Source: Pseudomonas sp. RIT-PI-AD
GTDB lineage: Bacteria; Pseudomonadota; Gammaproteobacteria; Pseudomonadales; Pseudomonadaceae
Direction of reading: 5' to 3'
DNA: 64,000 nt
Assembly (NCBI RefSeq): GCF_025642785.1
Contig: NZ_JANZKU010000011.1
Span: 62,001 to 126,000, forward strand
Shown: positions 1-10,005 of the stretch, one piece after another
Position numbering within the stretch: position 1 is the stretch's first letter
Layout: each line of letters begins with the position of its first letter
Notes under the pieces: model-generated
What the model saw: the letters and a program-made list of their open reading frames with translations, nothing else
The model's database searches: none
What the model was told of the DNA's origin: nothing
Translations under genes and position numbers: made by a program

Positions 1-30
1 CACCGGGCGCGGCCTGCGCCGGCCTCGACG

Positions 31-61
31 TTGGCCACTGGCGGAATCCAGGCGCTACACT
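31..61 (+). promoter_or_regulatory. candidate sigma70 promoter of the hybrid kinase
   Basis: A -35-like TTGGCC (31-36) and a -10-like TACACT (56-61) are separated by 19 bp and lie about 78 nt upstream of the chosen kinase start. The match is moderate and the spacer long, so this is a by-eye suggestion only. Confidence 0.3.
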
Positions 62-138
62 GAGTCCGCCTCGCCTCCGGCATGGGTGCCGGGGCGCGGC
101 GAGGCTTTCCACTCGCCATCTGCCACGCGGGCTTTTTC

Positions 139-2148
139 ATGGATGAATTCGATTTTCTGCCTGCCCGGAGCCGGATCACGGCTTCGCTCCGCGCCCGGGA
201 CTGGGCCGCTTCGCCCCTCGGGCCCCCCGCGCGCTGGCCGGCCGTGCTGCGCGCCACGCTGGCGTCGATGCTCGACGCCGCCCGGCCGCTGTCCCTGGCG
301 TTCGGCGAACAGCGCTGGTTTTTCTGCAACGACGCTTACCTGCCCCTGCTCGACCAGGACCTCGAAGAAGCCCTCGGGCAGCCGCTGGCGCGGGTCCGCG
401 CGCACCCCTGGCACGAGGTCGAACCGCCGGCGGCCGACCGCTGCGGCGAACCGGGCCATGAAACGCGGGACCTCAGGCGCAGGGTGATCCGCGATGGCCG
501 CAGCGAAGAAAGCTGGTGGTCGTCCTGCTATTCGTCCCTGCGCGACGAACGCGGCGTCGCCGTCGGCCTGCTCTGCGCCACCCACGAGACCAGCGCCGGG
601 GTTCGCGCCCTGGCCGCCCTCGCGGGGCAGCCGGCCGGGGACGATGCCGAGGAGCGCGACCGGGTCTGGGGCATTTCCCGCGACCTGTACCTGGTGTGCG
701 GCTTCGACGGCTACCTGCGCAGCGCCAATCCGTCGTGGACGCGGGAAATGGGCTACGGGCCGACGGACCTCGTCGGCAGGCGCTTCGACGAACTGGTGCA
801 CCCGGACGACCGGGACGCGACCCTGGCCGAGGTGAAGCGCCTGATCCGCCGCGACAGCCAGGACGACTTCCAGGTCCGGGTGCGCCGCGCCGACGGCGGC
901 TACCGCTGGTACAGCTGGACCTGCACCCCGGAGCAAGACCTGTTCTACGCCTCCGGGCGGGACATCCAGCGGCGCCGGGAACTGGAGGACCTGCTGCGGC
1001 AAAGCCAGAAGATGGAAGCCATCGGCCAGCTCACCGGCGGCATCGCCCACGATTTCAACAATTTGCTCACCGGCATCAGCGGTTCCCTGGAACTGCTGCG
1101 ACGGCGCCTCGACAACGGCCAGCGGGACGACCTGGAGCGCTACATCGGCATGGCCCTCAGCGCCACCCAGCGCGCCGCCTCGCTGACCCACCGCCTGCTG
1201 ACCTTCGCCCGCAAGCAGGCGCTGTGCCTGGGCGCGGTGGACCTCAACGCGGTGGTCGCCGACATGGAGGAACTGCTGCGGCGCACCCTCGGCGAGAAGG
1301 TCGTGCTGGAGTACCGGCTGGGCCCCGCCATCTGGCCGGCCAACACCGACGCCAACCAGTTGGAAAGCGCCCTGCTCAACCTCTCGATCAACGCCCGCGA
1401 CGCCATGCCCGACGGCGGCCGGCTGACCATCGAGACGCGCAACCTGAGCCTCGACGCGGCCGGCGCCGGCCAGGCGGCGGACATGGCGCCGGGGGACTAC
1501 GTGGTCCTCAGCGTCACCGACAGCGGCACCGGCATCCCGGCGGAACTGCTCGACAAGGTCTTCGACCCCTTCTTCACCACCAAGCCCATCGGCCAGGGCA
1601 CCGGGCTCGGCCTGCCGATGATCTACGGGTACGCCAAGCAGTCCGGCGGCCACGTCAGCATCGTCTCGGACACCCAGCGCGGCACCTGCGTGCGCCTCTA
1701 CCTGCCGCGACACCTGGAGCGAGCCGACGACGCCCAGGTCGAGGGCCCGCCGGAGCAGGCGTCGCCGCGGCCGGTGCGGGGCGAGCGCATCCTGGTGGTC
1801 GAGGACGACCACGCGATCCGCGCGCTGCTGCTGGAAGCCCTCAGCGAACGCGGCTATCGGGTGCTGGAGGCGGCCGATGCCGGGGCCGGCCGACAGTGGC
1901 TGGAGTCCGCGGAGAAGCTCGACCTATTGGTCACCGACATCGGCCTGCCGGGCCTCGGCGGCGACGAACTGGCCGCCCTCGGCCGGCGCGCGCGACCGGG
2001 GCTGAAAGTCCTGTTCATCACCGGCTATGCCCACGAAACCCTGCTCGAACGCTTGAGGCTCGACGGCAATGCCCGGCTGCTGAACAAGCCGTTCAGCCTC
2101 GACGGCCTGGCCGCCGCGGTGCGCGAGCTGTGCGAGAAGCCCGCCTGA
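139..2148 (+). CDS. hybrid sensor histidine kinase with PAS and C-terminal receiver
   Basis: A 669-residue two-component sensor. A PAS-like region (about residues 190-285, PAC-style YRWYSWTC) precedes a HisKA domain with phospho-acceptor His304 in [11 protein letters not shown]. An HATPase_c domain follows (N box [15 protein letters not shown] boxes DSGTGIP and [11 protein letters not shown]). A receiver domain begins at about residue 550 (VVEDDHAIR) with phospho-acceptor Asp600 in VTDIGLPG and the conserved Lys in LNKPF. No transmembrane segment is evident, so it probably senses a cytoplasmic cue. The frame extends upstream to 82, but the ATG at 139 ([11 protein letters not shown]) begins the conserved-looking N terminus. 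It faces the ABC operon tail to tail with a 10-nt gap. The ligand and partner regulator cannot be told from sequence. Confidence 0.9.
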   Translation: MDEFDFLPARSRITASLRARDWAASPLGPPARWPAVLRATLASMLDAARPLSLAFGEQRWFFCNDAYLPLLDQDLEEALGQPLARVRAHPWHEVEPPAADRCGEPGHETRDLRRRVIRDGRSEESWWSSCYSSLRDERGVAVGLLCATHETSAGVRALAALAGQPAGDDAEERDRVWGISRDLYLVCGFDGYLRSANPSWTREMGYGPTDLVGRRFDELVHPDDRDATLAEVKRLIRRDSQDDFQVRVRRADGGYRWYSWTCTPEQDLFYASGRDIQRRRELEDLLRQSQKMEAIGQLTGGIAHDFNNLLTGISGSLELLRRRLDNGQRDDLERYIGMALSATQRAASLTHRLLTFARKQALCLGAVDLNAVVADMEELLRRTLGEKVVLEYRLGPAIWPANTDANQLESALLNLSINARDAMPDGGRLTIETRNLSLDAAGAGQAADMAPGDYVVLSVTDSGTGIPAELLDKVFDPFFTTKPIGQGTGLGLPMIYGYAKQSGGHVSIVSDTQRGTCVRLYLPRHLERADDAQVEGPPEQASPRPVRGERILVVEDDHAIRALLLEALSERGYRVLEAADAGAGRQWLESAEKLDLLVTDIGLPGLGGDELAALGRRARPGLKVLFITGYAHETLLERLRLDGNARLLNKPFSLDGLAAAVRELCEKPA

Positions 2149-2158
2149 GGGAACGCCC

Positions 2159-3283
2159 TCAGGCCATCTGCGCGAGGGTCGAACGGAAGCGTCGCAGCGC
2201 CGCCCAGAAGAACGCGCTGCCGATGCCGAGGATCGCCAGCAGTTGCGGCCAGACGATGTCCAGGCCGGCGCCGCGGTAGAGGATCGCCTGGGCCAGGCCG
2301 ACGAAATGGGTGGTGGGCGCCAGCAGCATGATGTTCTGCACCAGCACCGGCATGCTTTCCCGCGGGGTGGTGCCGCCGGAGAGAATCTGCAGGGGGATCA
2401 GTACCAGGATCGTCAGCAGCCCGAGTTGCGGCATGGAGCGCGCCAGGGTGGCGAGGAAAATGCCCATGGAGGTGGTGGCGAACAGATGCAGCGCCGCCCC
2501 CGCCAGGAACAGCGCCAGGGACCCGCCGATCGGCACCGCCAGCCAGCCTTCCACCACCACGCGCAGCGAGAAGGCCGCCGCCAGCAACACCACCACGCCC
2601 ATCGACCAGACCTTGGCCAGCATGATTTCCGAAGCCGACAGCGGCATCACCAGCAGATGCTCCAGGGTGCCGTGCTCGCGCTCGCGGATCAACGCCGCGC
2701 CGGTGAGGATGATCGACAGCATGGTGATCTGGTTGATCACCTCCATCACCGCGCCGAACCAGGCCTGGGTCAGGTTCGGGTTGAACTGGGTGCGCACTGC
2801 CAGGCCGGCGGGCAGCGTGGTGCCGCCGCGGGAGCGGCCGACGAACTCGGCCACTTCGGTGGCGAAGATGTTCTGGATGTAGCCGGCGCCGGTGAAGGCC
2901 TGGCCGATCTGCGTGGCGTCGACGTTGAGCTGCACCGCCGGCGTGCGGCCGGCGAGCACGTCGCGCTGGAAGTCCGGCGGGATGTTCAGGGTGAAGGTGT
3001 AGCGGCCGGTGTCCAGGCCGAGGTCCATCTGCGCTTCGTCGATCAATTCCGGCGAACGGAAATAGGGCGGCTGGAAGGCCTCGATCAGGCGTGTGGACAA
3101 CTGCGAGCGGTCTTCGTCGACCACGGCGATGGGCGCCCGGTGCAGGGTTTCCGGCAGGCCGGTGGCGGTGCTGTAGACGCCCAGGGTGAAGGACCAGAGG
3201 ATCAGCGCGAGCATCGCGTAGTCGCGGCCCAGGCTGCGGAATTCCTTGATGCCGAGGTTGAAGACGTTGGCGAGCCCCCCCAT
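2159..3283 (-). CDS. yhhJ: ABC-2 type permease (YhhJ-like)
   Basis: A 374-residue ABC-2 membrane protein. It has an N-terminal transmembrane segment, a large periplasmic loop (about residues 45-175), then a cluster of five to six helices. The first of these begins near ITMLSIILTGAALIREREHGTLEHLLVMP, whose REREHGTLE motif is typical of YhhJ/YbhR permeases. It is the last gene of a three-gene operon; its ATG lies one nucleotide after the stop of the double-ATPase gene. The order HlyD adaptor / double ATPase-permease / permease matches E. coli yhiI-rbbA-yhhJ. It is probably half of the membrane channel of an exporter with an unknown substrate. Confidence 0.9.
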   Translation of the reverse strand: MGGLANVFNLGIKEFRSLGRDYAMLALILWSFTLGVYSTATGLPETLHRAPIAVVDEDRSQLSTRLIEAFQPPYFRSPELIDEAQMDLGLDTGRYTFTLNIPPDFQRDVLAGRTPAVQLNVDATQIGQAFTGAGYIQNIFATEVAEFVGRSRGGTTLPAGLAVRTQFNPNLTQAWFGAVMEVINQITMLSIILTGAALIREREHGTLEHLLVMPLSASEIMLAKVWSMGVVVLLAAAFSLRVVVEGWLAVPIGGSLALFLAGAALHLFATTSMGIFLATLARSMPQLGLLTILVLIPLQILSGGTTPRESMPVLVQNIMLLAPTTHFVGLAQAILYRGAGLDIVWPQLLAILGIGSAFFWAALRRFRSTLAQMA

Positions 3284-3284
3284 C

Positions 3285-6017
3285 TCAGGCCTCCTGCTTC
3301 TTCAGGAACAGCACGCTGAGGGTGGTCAGCAGCGGGATGGCGATCAGCAGGGGCACGAAATACGGCGCCAGCTCGTGGAACCCGAGCGCCTTGGAGAACA
3401 CCCCGCGGCTGATGGTGAGGAAATGCGAAGCCGGGTAGAGCTTGCCGATCCAGGCGGCCGCCCCTTCCAGGGACGCCACCGGGTGAATCAGCCCGGAGAA
3501 CTGGATCGCCGGGATCATGGTGGCGATGGCGACGCCGAACACCGCGGCGATCTGGCTGCGCATGAAGGTGGACAGGAACAGGCCGAGGCCGGTGGCGGTG
3601 ATCACGTAGAGCAACGCGCCGAGCAGCAGGGTCGGGAAGCTGCCCTTGAGCGGCACGCGGAACACCAGCACCGCCAGGGCGGCCATCAGCAGGAAGTTGA
3701 TCATCCCCATGACCACGTAGGGCAGTTGCTTGCCGACGAGGAACTCCAGGCGGGTCACCGGCGTGACGTAGAGGTTGGTGATCGAGCCCAGCTCCTTCTC
3801 GCGCACCACGCCGAGGGCGGTGAGCATCGCCGGGATCATGATCAGCAGCAGCGGGATCACCGCCGGGACCATCGCCTGCAGGCTCTCCACGTCCGGGTTG
3901 TAGCGGTAGCGCACTTCCAGCCCGGCATACCCGTTCGGGCTGGCGCCGGGGGTCTGTCGCGCCAGTTCGCCGAGGTAGCTGGCGTGCAGCCCCTGCACGT
4001 AGCCGAGCACGGTGCTGGCGCGGGTCGGCATGGCGCCGTCGACCCAGGCGCCGATGGTCGGTTGGGCGCCGCGCTTGAGGTCGCGGCCGAAACCCGGGGG
4101 AATCTCGATCGCCAGGCTCAGCTTGCCGCTGCGCATGCGCCGGTCGAGTTCGGCGTAGTCGCGGATGGGTTCGCGCTCGACGAAGTAGCGCGAGCCGGCG
4201 ATGTTCAACGCGTAGGCCTCGCTGGTGGTGGTCTGGTCGCGGTCGAGCACCGCGTAGGACAGGTCCTCCACGTCCAGGCTGATGCCGTAGCCGATGATGA
4301 ACATCAACAGCAGGGTGCCGAGCAGCGCCAGGGTGAGGCGGATCGGGTCGCGGCGCAGTTCCATGGCTTCGCGGCGCGCATAGCTGAACAGGCGCAACGG
4401 GCTGAACCGCACCGGCGGACGCCGGGACGCCGACGCCTCGGGCGCCGCCGCGGGCGCCTGGGGTTCCGCCGCGGACACGCCGGCGGCTTCTTCCAGGTAG
4501 GCGATGAAGGTCGCCTCCAGGCTGCCCAGGCCGCGCTGCCGCACCAGTTCGGCCGGGGTGTCGCTGGCCAGCACGCGGCCGGCGTGCATCAGCGAGATGC
4601 GATCGCAGCGCTGCGCCTCGTTCATGAAGTGGGTGGAGATGAAAATGGTCACGCCCTGGTTGCGCGACAGGTCGATCATCAGCGCCCAGAAGGTATCGCG
4701 CGCCACCGGGTCGACCCCGGAAGTCGGCTCATCGAGGATCAGGATGTCCGGCTGGTGGATCACCGCCACCGCCAGCGACAGGCGCTGGCGGATGCCCAGG
4801 GGCAGGCCGTCGGGCTGTTCGTCGGCCACCTTTTCCAGGTCGAAGCGCTGCAGCATCTCCGCCACGCGGGTGGCGATCAGCGGTTCGGGCATGTGGAACA
4901 GCCGCCCGTGCAGCACCAGGTTCTGCCGCACGCTGAGCTCGCTGTACAGGGAGAACGCCTGGGACATGTAACCGACCCGGCGCCGGGTGCCCATGTCGCC
5001 GGCATCCACCGGCCGGCCGAACAGCGCGCAGTCGCCCTCGCTGGCCGGCAGCAAGCCGGTGAGCATCTTCATGGTGGTGGACTTGCCGCAGCCGTTGGAG
5101 CCGAGGAAGCCGAAGATCTCCCCGCGCTCGATGCGGAAACTGACGTGGTCGACGGCGACGAAATCGCCGAAGCGGCAGGTCAGCCCGCGCGCCTCGATGG
5201 CCACCTCCGCCGCCGCGCCCTGCTGGGCGCGCGGCGGGATCACCAGTTGCCGGTGGCCGAGCCGGCGGCGCTCCGGCAGCAGGGCGACGAAGGCGTCTTC
5301 CAGGCTGCCGGTAGCGGTCCGCTCGCGCAGCGCCTGGGGCGTGTCGGTCGCCAGCACCTTGCCTTCGTCCATGGCCACCAGCCAGTCGAAGCGGTCCGCC
5401 TCCTCCATGTAGGCGGTGGCCACCAGCACGCTCATGCCCTGGCGCGCGGCGCGGATGCGCCCGATCAACTGCCAGAACTGGTTGCGCGACAGCGGATCGA
5501 CCCCGGTGGTGGGCTCGTCGAGGATCAGCAGGTCGGGGTCGTGGATCAGCGCGCAGCACAGGCCGAGCTTCTGCTTCATGCCGCCGGAGAGCTTGCCGGC
5601 CGGGCGGTCGGCGAAGGACGCCAGCCCGGTGCTGTGCAGCAGGTCGGCGATGCGCCGCTCGCGCTCGGCGCGGGCATGGCCGAACAGCCGCCCGAAGAAG
5701 TCGACGTTCTCGAACACCGAGAGCGTCGGGTAGAGGTTCTTGCCCAGGCCCTGGGGCATGTAGGCGATGCGCGGGCAGACCGCGCGGCGATGGGCGGCGG
5801 AGCGCATGTCGCCGTCCAGCACCCGCACCTCGCCGGCCTGCAGGCGGCGCGCGCCGGAGAGCAGCGCCAGCAGGCTGGACTTGCCGACCCCGTCCGGGCC
5901 GATCAGCCCGACCATGCGGTCGGCCGGCAACTCCAGGTCCACGCCGTCCAGCGCCAGGGTCGCGCCGTAGCGCAGCGTCACCCCCTCCAGGCGCGCCACG
6001 CTCGCCGCGGCGGTCAT
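3285..6017 (-). CDS. rbbA: RbbA-type ABC transporter: two ATPase domains fused to an ABC-2 permease
   Basis: A 910-residue fusion. The first nucleotide-binding domain (about residues 5-235) has Walker [10 protein letters not shown], signature LSGGMKQ and Walker [11 protein letters not shown]. The second (about 260-500) has GSNGCGKST and [10 protein letters not shown]; its signature is degenerate (LGIRQRLS). An ABC-2 permease half follows from about residue 530, with a helix, a long periplasmic loop and five helices. I chose the ATG at 6017 because it overlaps the adaptor stop in an ATGA arrangement, although the frame stays open to 6050. E. coli RbbA was described as ribosome-associated, but the operon context here (HlyD adaptor and second permease) argues for export. 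Confidence 0.92.
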   Translation of the reverse strand: MTAAASVARLEGVTLRYGATLALDGVDLELPADRMVGLIGPDGVGKSSLLALLSGARRLQAGEVRVLDGDMRSAAHRRAVCPRIAYMPQGLGKNLYPTLSVFENVDFFGRLFGHARAERERRIADLLHSTGLASFADRPAGKLSGGMKQKLGLCCALIHDPDLLILDEPTTGVDPLSRNQFWQLIGRIRAARQGMSVLVATAYMEEADRFDWLVAMDEGKVLATDTPQALRERTATGSLEDAFVALLPERRRLGHRQLVIPPRAQQGAAAEVAIEARGLTCRFGDFVAVDHVSFRIERGEIFGFLGSNGCGKSTTMKMLTGLLPASEGDCALFGRPVDAGDMGTRRRVGYMSQAFSLYSELSVRQNLVLHGRLFHMPEPLIATRVAEMLQRFDLEKVADEQPDGLPLGIRQRLSLAVAVIHQPDILILDEPTSGVDPVARDTFWALMIDLSRNQGVTIFISTHFMNEAQRCDRISLMHAGRVLASDTPAELVRQRGLGSLEATFIAYLEEAAGVSAAEPQAPAAAPEASASRRPPVRFSPLRLFSYARREAMELRRDPIRLTLALLGTLLLMFIIGYGISLDVEDLSYAVLDRDQTTTSEAYALNIAGSRYFVEREPIRDYAELDRRMRSGKLSLAIEIPPGFGRDLKRGAQPTIGAWVDGAMPTRASTVLGYVQGLHASYLGELARQTPGASPNGYAGLEVRYRYNPDVESLQAMVPAVIPLLLIMIPAMLTALGVVREKELGSITNLYVTPVTRLEFLVGKQLPYVVMGMINFLLMAALAVLVFRVPLKGSFPTLLLGALLYVITATGLGLFLSTFMRSQIAAVFGVAIATMIPAIQFSGLIHPVASLEGAAAWIGKLYPASHFLTISRGVFSKALGFHELAPYFVPLLIAIPLLTTLSVLFLKKQEA

Positions 6018-7087
6018 TGCGGAACCTTGACCTGCAGCCGGGCGGGCCATTCCACGTCAGGCGTCACGCGCAGGTAGGCCATGCCGGGCACGCCGGTCTT
6101 CACGTAGTCCATGTGCTTGCGCAGCAGCTCGGGGTCGATCCGCGCCTTGACCCGGAACATCAGCTTCTCCCGCTCGCGGGCGGTCTCCACGCTCTTCGGG
6201 GTGAATTGGGCGACGCTGGCGACATAGGACACCTTGGCCGGGATCACGTATTCCGGCAGGGCGTCGATCACCAGGCGCACCTCGTCGCCCAGGCGCACGC
6301 GACCGGCCTGGGGCGCGGGCAGGAAAAAGGTCATGTAGACGTCGGACAGGTCCACCAGGTTGAGCAGCTTGCCGCCGGCCGGCAGCACCTCGCCGACCTG
6401 GGCCACGCGGTACTGCACGCGGCCGCCGCGGGGCGCCTTGAGCTGGCTGTCCCGGATGTCGGCGGCGAGTCGCTCGGTGCCGGCCTTGGCCGCCTCGATG
6501 GTCGATTGCGCCTCGATCACCTGGGAGCGGGCAGCGGCGATGCCGGCGTCGGCGGAAATCACCTGGGACCGCGACGCCGCCAGGGCGGCCTGGGCGCTTT
6601 GCAGGGCCGCGCGATCGTCGTCGAGCTGTTGCTGCGGCATGGCATTACGCTTGACCAGGGTCTCGGTACGGGCGAAGCGCTTCTGGATGGCGGTCACCTC
6701 GGCTTCGCGCTGGGCCACCACGGCGTTGGCGGTGGCCTTCTCGCTCTCGCGCTGGGCCACCAGGGCGGCGGCGGTGAGCTTGGCGTTCTCGGCCTGGCGT
6801 ACCTGGGCCTGGGCCTGGTCGAGCTGCGCCTGGAGCACCTGGGTGTCCATCTGCGCCAGCACCTGGCCGGCCTGGATGAAATCGCCCTCGTCGACGAGCA
6901 ACTCGGTGACCCGCCCGGGCAGCTTGGTCGCCACATCCAGTTCGGTGGCCTCGATGCGACCGTTACCGCTGGCGAAGTCCTCGCCAAGGTCGCTCGGGGC
7001 GAGCGCGCGCCAGGCGAAGAAGGCGCCACCGGCGATGATCAGGGCGATAGCGCCCCAGAGGAGAGGTTGCTTGCTTGCCTGTTTCAT
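6014..7087 (-). CDS. yhiI: HlyD/EmrA-family periplasmic adaptor (YhiI-like)
   Basis: A 357-residue membrane fusion protein. It has a short cytoplasmic tail, one N-terminal transmembrane helix ([16 protein letters not shown]) and a lipoyl half-motif ([24 protein letters not shown]). A long alpha-helical hairpin rich in Ala/Gln follows (about residues 85-215), then the second lipoyl half and beta-barrel region. It should bridge the inner-membrane ABC proteins to an outer-membrane factor. The ATG at 7087 is preferred over 7111 because a GGAAGGCGGG ribosome-binding site sits just upstream. It is the first gene of the operon and its TGA overlaps the next ATG. No outer-membrane channel gene lies nearby, so a housekeeping TolC homologue is presumably used. 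Confidence 0.9.
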   Translation of the reverse strand: MKQASKQPLLWGAIALIIAGGAFFAWRALAPSDLGEDFASGNGRIEATELDVATKLPGRVTELLVDEGDFIQAGQVLAQMDTQVLQAQLDQAQAQVRQAENAKLTAAALVAQRESEKATANAVVAQREAEVTAIQKRFARTETLVKRNAMPQQQLDDDRAALQSAQAALAASRSQVISADAGIAAARSQVIEAQSTIEAAKAGTERLAADIRDSQLKAPRGGRVQYRVAQVGEVLPAGGKLLNLVDLSDVYMTFFLPAPQAGRVRLGDEVRLVIDALPEYVIPAKVSYVASVAQFTPKSVETAREREKLMFRVKARIDPELLRKHMDYVKTGVPGMAYLRVTPDVEWPARLQVKVPQ

Positions 7088-7174
7088 CCCGCCTTCCCGT
7101 TCCATGAGCATCCTTGCATCTTAGGGCGGGCCAGGCGCGTGGCGCTTGACCCTCATCAAACCCATCGTCCCTGT

Positions 7175-7197
7175 GGCCGGCCCGTCGTTGGCCGGCC
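7175..7197 (-). terminator. GC-rich hairpin downstream of the sulfatase gene
   Basis: Perfect 8-bp arms GGCCGGCC (7175-7182 and 7190-7197) enclose a 7-nt loop, three bases past the sulfatase stop on the minus strand. There is no T-tract, so termination is plausible but unproven. Confidence 0.35.
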
Positions 7198-7200
7198 GCC

Positions 7201-9273
7201 TCAGGGCTTGCCGTCGACCACCCCTGCGGTGTTGTCCAGCAGGCTGTCGGTGGCGATCTTGAGGAACGCGTCCAGGCGGCGCTTCAGTTGCGCTTCGTCC
7301 GGCGCCCCCTCGATGTGCCGGCTGACCGCGTCGGCGCCCAGGCGATAGTCGTAGACCCGCGCCGGCATGTCGCGCGGCTGCACCAGGATGCGCCCGCCGG
7401 ACAGGATGGCCACGGTCTGGTCGCTGCCCGAGGGCTTGATCACGCCGAAGCCCGCGTCGCCCGCCGGCAGGTTCAGCAGGTCGCGGCCCCAGCACTGGTG
7501 GCGGACGTCGCCGCCGAGGCGGCCCATGATGGTCGGCACGATGTCGATCTGGGTGCCCACGGTGTCGCGCACCGCGCCGAATTTTTCCCGGGCGCCCGGG
7601 CCGATCAGCAATAGCGGCACGTTGAAGCGGAACAGGTCCATTTCGGTGAGTTGCTCGTTGCTGCCGAAGCCGTGGTCGCCGACCACCACGAACAGGGTGT
7701 CCTTGAAGTAGGGCGCCTGGCGCGCCTTCTCGAAGAACTGGCCGAGGGCCCAGTCGGAATAGCGCATGGCGGTCAGGTGCTGGTCGAGCGAACCGTAGCC
7801 GCGCACCGGCTCCACCGGGAGGTTCTCCGGCAAGGCGTAGGGCGTGTGGTTGGAGAGGGTCTGCAACAGCGCGTAGAAGGGCTTGCTGTCATCCAGCTTG
7901 GCCAGCTCCTCGGCGCCGCGGTCGAACATGTCCTGGTCGGAAACGCCCCAGGTCGGGTCGGAGAACACCGGATCGACGTAGTCGCCGCGGCCGATGAAAT
8001 TGCTCATGCCCTGGTTGCCGAAGAACCCGGCCTGGTTATCCCAGGCGAAGTCGCCGTTGTAGACGTAGAGGTTCTCGAAGTCGCGGGCACTGAGCAGTTG
8101 CGGCAGGCCGGAAAACTTGTGGCTGCCCTCCGGCATCTGCATCAGGTACTCGAAGCTGGGCAGGTTGGGGAAGCACGCCATGGTGGCGAACATGCCCTGG
8201 TGGGTGTGGGTGCCGTTGGAGAAGAAGCGGTCGAACAGCACGCCCTCCTTGGCCAGCTTGTCGAAGTACGGGGTGATGTTCCCCGGCGCGCCCAGGGCGC
8301 CGACGTAATGCCCGGCGAAGCTTTCCAGCAGGATCACCACCACGTGGCGGATCGGCAGGGTGCCCGACGCCGGCGGCCGGTAGTCGCGGCGCACCGGCGC
8401 GGTGTCGGCGTCCACCAGGCGATCCTCGGGGGTCAGCAGCATCTCGCGCACCAGGCGCCGCGCCTCTTCCTCCGGCATCGCACTCTTCCAGGCGTTCTCG
8501 CGATGGTCGGAGAACTGGCTCTTGGCGGCCGCGATCAAGGTCAGGGTGCCGTTGAGGCCGAGCTGGTTGGCGAACATCGACTCGGTGGTGAAGGCATCGC
8601 CCCAGCGCAGCGGCGGCCCCTGGCGCAGGGTACCGCGGGCGGCGACCACCGCCACCAGCAGGCACACCACGAACACCGGCAGGCGCCAGTACCAAGCGCC
8701 GCGCGCGCTCGTCGCACCCACCGACATCGCCGCCGGCGCCGGCCGCGTCCAGCGGTCCAGGGCCTTGAAGGCCCAGGCCAACAGCAGCGTCGCCAGCGCC
8801 CAGGCGAGCAGGTAGCGGAGCACCGGGAAACCGTACCAGAGCATGCTCATCACGGTCTTCGGGTCTTCCTTGACGTACTGGAAGACCAGGCCATTGAGGC
8901 GCTGGTGGAATTCGCGATAGAAGTCCAGCTCGATCAGGCCGAGGAACAGCGTGCCGCTAGCGAATACCGTCAGCCAGGCCCGCATTGCCCCGCGGGCGTT
9001 CATCGCTGCCAGGCTGAGCAGCGCCAGCAGGAGCGGCGCGCAGGCATAGACCACCAGCCGCAGGTCGAAACGCAGGCCGTTGAGGAAGGCTTCGACGAAG
9101 GTGTCGGCCGGGGTGGCGCCGATCTGTTCGCTGTTGTAGGCCAGCAGCGCCAGGCGCAGCGCCGAATACATCAGCATCAACAGGCAGGCGGCAGCGAGGG
9201 TGAAGGCCAGGTGATGCTTGAGGCCGATGGGGGTGGCCGGGAGAGGTTTACCGATCCGGGGTTCCACAGACAT
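7201..9273 (-). CDS. LTA synthase family membrane sulfatase / phosphoglycerol transferase-like protein
   Basis: A 690-residue protein. About five transmembrane helices occupy roughly the first 230 residues. A periplasmic alkaline-phosphatase-superfamily sulfatase domain follows from about residue 300. Visible landmarks are VVVILLESFAGHYVG (first metal site), SNGTHTHQGMFATMACFPNLPSF (region of the catalytic Thr) and VVGDHGFGSN (metal-binding Asp-His). In Gram-positives this family polymerises lipoteichoic acid. Proteobacterial members act on periplasmic glycans or phospholipid head groups such as osmoregulated glucans or lipid A. The frame is open to 9489, but the ATG at 9273 (MSVEPRIGK) fits family N termini; no strong ribosome-binding site is visible. 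The substrate cannot be assigned from sequence. Confidence 0.88.
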   Translation of the reverse strand: MSVEPRIGKPLPATPIGLKHHLAFTLAAACLLMLMYSALRLALLAYNSEQIGATPADTFVEAFLNGLRFDLRLVVYACAPLLLALLSLAAMNARGAMRAWLTVFASGTLFLGLIELDFYREFHQRLNGLVFQYVKEDPKTVMSMLWYGFPVLRYLLAWALATLLLAWAFKALDRWTRPAPAAMSVGATSARGAWYWRLPVFVVCLLVAVVAARGTLRQGPPLRWGDAFTTESMFANQLGLNGTLTLIAAAKSQFSDHRENAWKSAMPEEEARRLVREMLLTPEDRLVDADTAPVRRDYRPPASGTLPIRHVVVILLESFAGHYVGALGAPGNITPYFDKLAKEGVLFDRFFSNGTHTHQGMFATMACFPNLPSFEYLMQMPEGSHKFSGLPQLLSARDFENLYVYNGDFAWDNQAGFFGNQGMSNFIGRGDYVDPVFSDPTWGVSDQDMFDRGAEELAKLDDSKPFYALLQTLSNHTPYALPENLPVEPVRGYGSLDQHLTAMRYSDWALGQFFEKARQAPYFKDTLFVVVGDHGFGSNEQLTEMDLFRFNVPLLLIGPGAREKFGAVRDTVGTQIDIVPTIMGRLGGDVRHQCWGRDLLNLPAGDAGFGVIKPSGSDQTVAILSGGRILVQPRDMPARVYDYRLGADAVSRHIEGAPDEAQLKRRLDAFLKIATDSLLDNTAGVVDGKP

Positions 9274-9345
9274 GGGTCGAGATCCATCCGCTGAGCGCGT
9301 GAGTTCGGGAGAGCGTCCAGGCCCCGCGGGCCTGGATCCTGATAG

Positions 9346-9387
9346 CCGGACCCTGGCGCGCGCCAGGGCGCGGCCGCCAGGGTCCGG
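9346..9387. repeat. mutually exclusive inverted repeats upstream of the sulfatase gene
   Basis: Arms CCGGACCCTGGCG (9346-9358) and CGCCAGGGTCCGG (9375-9387) are perfect 13-bp complements. The left arm also pairs with 9361-9368, forming the perfect palindrome 9351-9368 (CCCTGGCGC/GCGCCAGGG). The two structures cannot form together. They lie 73-114 nt upstream of the sulfatase ATG, inside its likely leader or promoter. Confidence 0.6.
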
Positions 9388-9605
9388 CAAGTGGCGCGCA
9401 GTGTGGCATTGCAGACGAAGCGGGGGCAACGCGAGGCGGCGACAAATACGCCGGGCGCCCGCCGGGTCCGGCCCTGACCGGGCTGGCAAGGAGCAGCGCG
9501 GGAGCAGGCGGCCCGGCTGCTTGCAGGCGTTCGCCCGACGCTGAAGCCGGTCGCCGTCGCCCTCGACCGGGCGGCGAGGGGGAGCGGAACCGAGCCGCCC
9601 GAGCG

Positions 9606-9703
9606 CTTATTCACCGTTTCGGTGGATGACCCTGTGGACAAGCTGTCGGCAGGCCCGCGACGGCCTGTGTCCGCGCGGAGGGCGGGCGCTGGACGTTTTT
9701 CGA
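9606..9703 (+). repeat. DnaA-box-like repeat, copy A
   Basis: This roughly 98-bp unit begins with TTATTCACC (9607-9615). TGTGGACAA (9633-9641), the reverse complement of TTGTCCACA, starts exactly 26 nt later. The unit ends in ACGTTTTTCGA (9693-9703), 60 nt after the second box. Flanking bases extend the boxes to GCTTA...AAGC. Confidence 0.65.
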
Positions 9704-9728
9704 ACAGGCTTCAAGCAGCCTCCGTCCG

Positions 9729-9827
9729 CTTACCCACAACCGCTGTGCAGGACGCTGTGGATAAGCTGTACAGCCTCGCCGAAGGACCAGGCCAGCCGGG
9801 GCTCCGAGTTATCTGTACGTTTTTCGA
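9729..9827 (+). repeat. DnaA-box-like repeat, copy B
   Basis: TTACCCACA (9730-9738) is followed 26 nt later by TGTGGATAA (9756-9764), a perfect inverted consensus DnaA box (TTATCCACA). ACGTTTTTCGA (9817-9827) closes the unit 61 nt after the second box. Spacing and order match copies A and C. Confidence 0.68.
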
Positions 9828-9901
9828 CCAGCGCTTGGACGGGGACCTCACCCGCGCGACCCATCGCGTCATGGCCGCACAAGCGGGCCAGGACGCCGCG
9901 C

Positions 9902-9999
9902 TTTACTCACAGTCCCTGTGCATCGCCCTGTGGATAGGTTGTGCGGACCGCCTTGGGGGCCCGACTCGCCGCGGCCTGCGGCGAATCGGATGTTTTTCG
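9902..9999 (+). repeat. DnaA-box-like repeat, copy C
   Basis: TTACTCACA (9903-9911) is followed 26 nt later by TGTGGATAG (9929-9937). ATGTTTTTCG (9990-9999) follows 61 nt after that. Between the second box and the T-run lies an imperfect GC hairpin (GACTCGCCGC/GCGGCGAATC). The unit abuts the 3' end of the CXXCH protein gene. Confidence 0.65.
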
Positions 10000-10005
10000 T
10001 GCAGC

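Larger units (their letters stand above)
9274..10005. other. 732-bp gene-free region with hairpins and three repeat copies
   Basis: No frame here has family-like sequence; the open frames read as low-complexity GC-rich translations. The region contains the presumed 5' leader of the sulfatase gene with a strong alternative hairpin (9346-9387). It also holds three tandem, diverged copies of a roughly 98-bp element with DnaA-box-like 9-mers (described separately). It is long for this otherwise compact chromosome. Confidence 0.7.

Noticed and set aside
3246-6077. A 943-codon plus-strand frame opposite the RbbA-type gene
   Set aside because: It is an antisense shadow of a GC-rich gene; it is full of His, Gln, Gly and Arg with no domain, while the minus strand carries clear Walker motifs.
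9606-9999. The DnaA-box cluster as the chromosomal replication origin
   Set aside because: Pseudomonas oriC lies by dnaA/rpmH, neither of which is here. No AT-rich unwinding region accompanies the boxes, and the same unit recurs beyond a gene.
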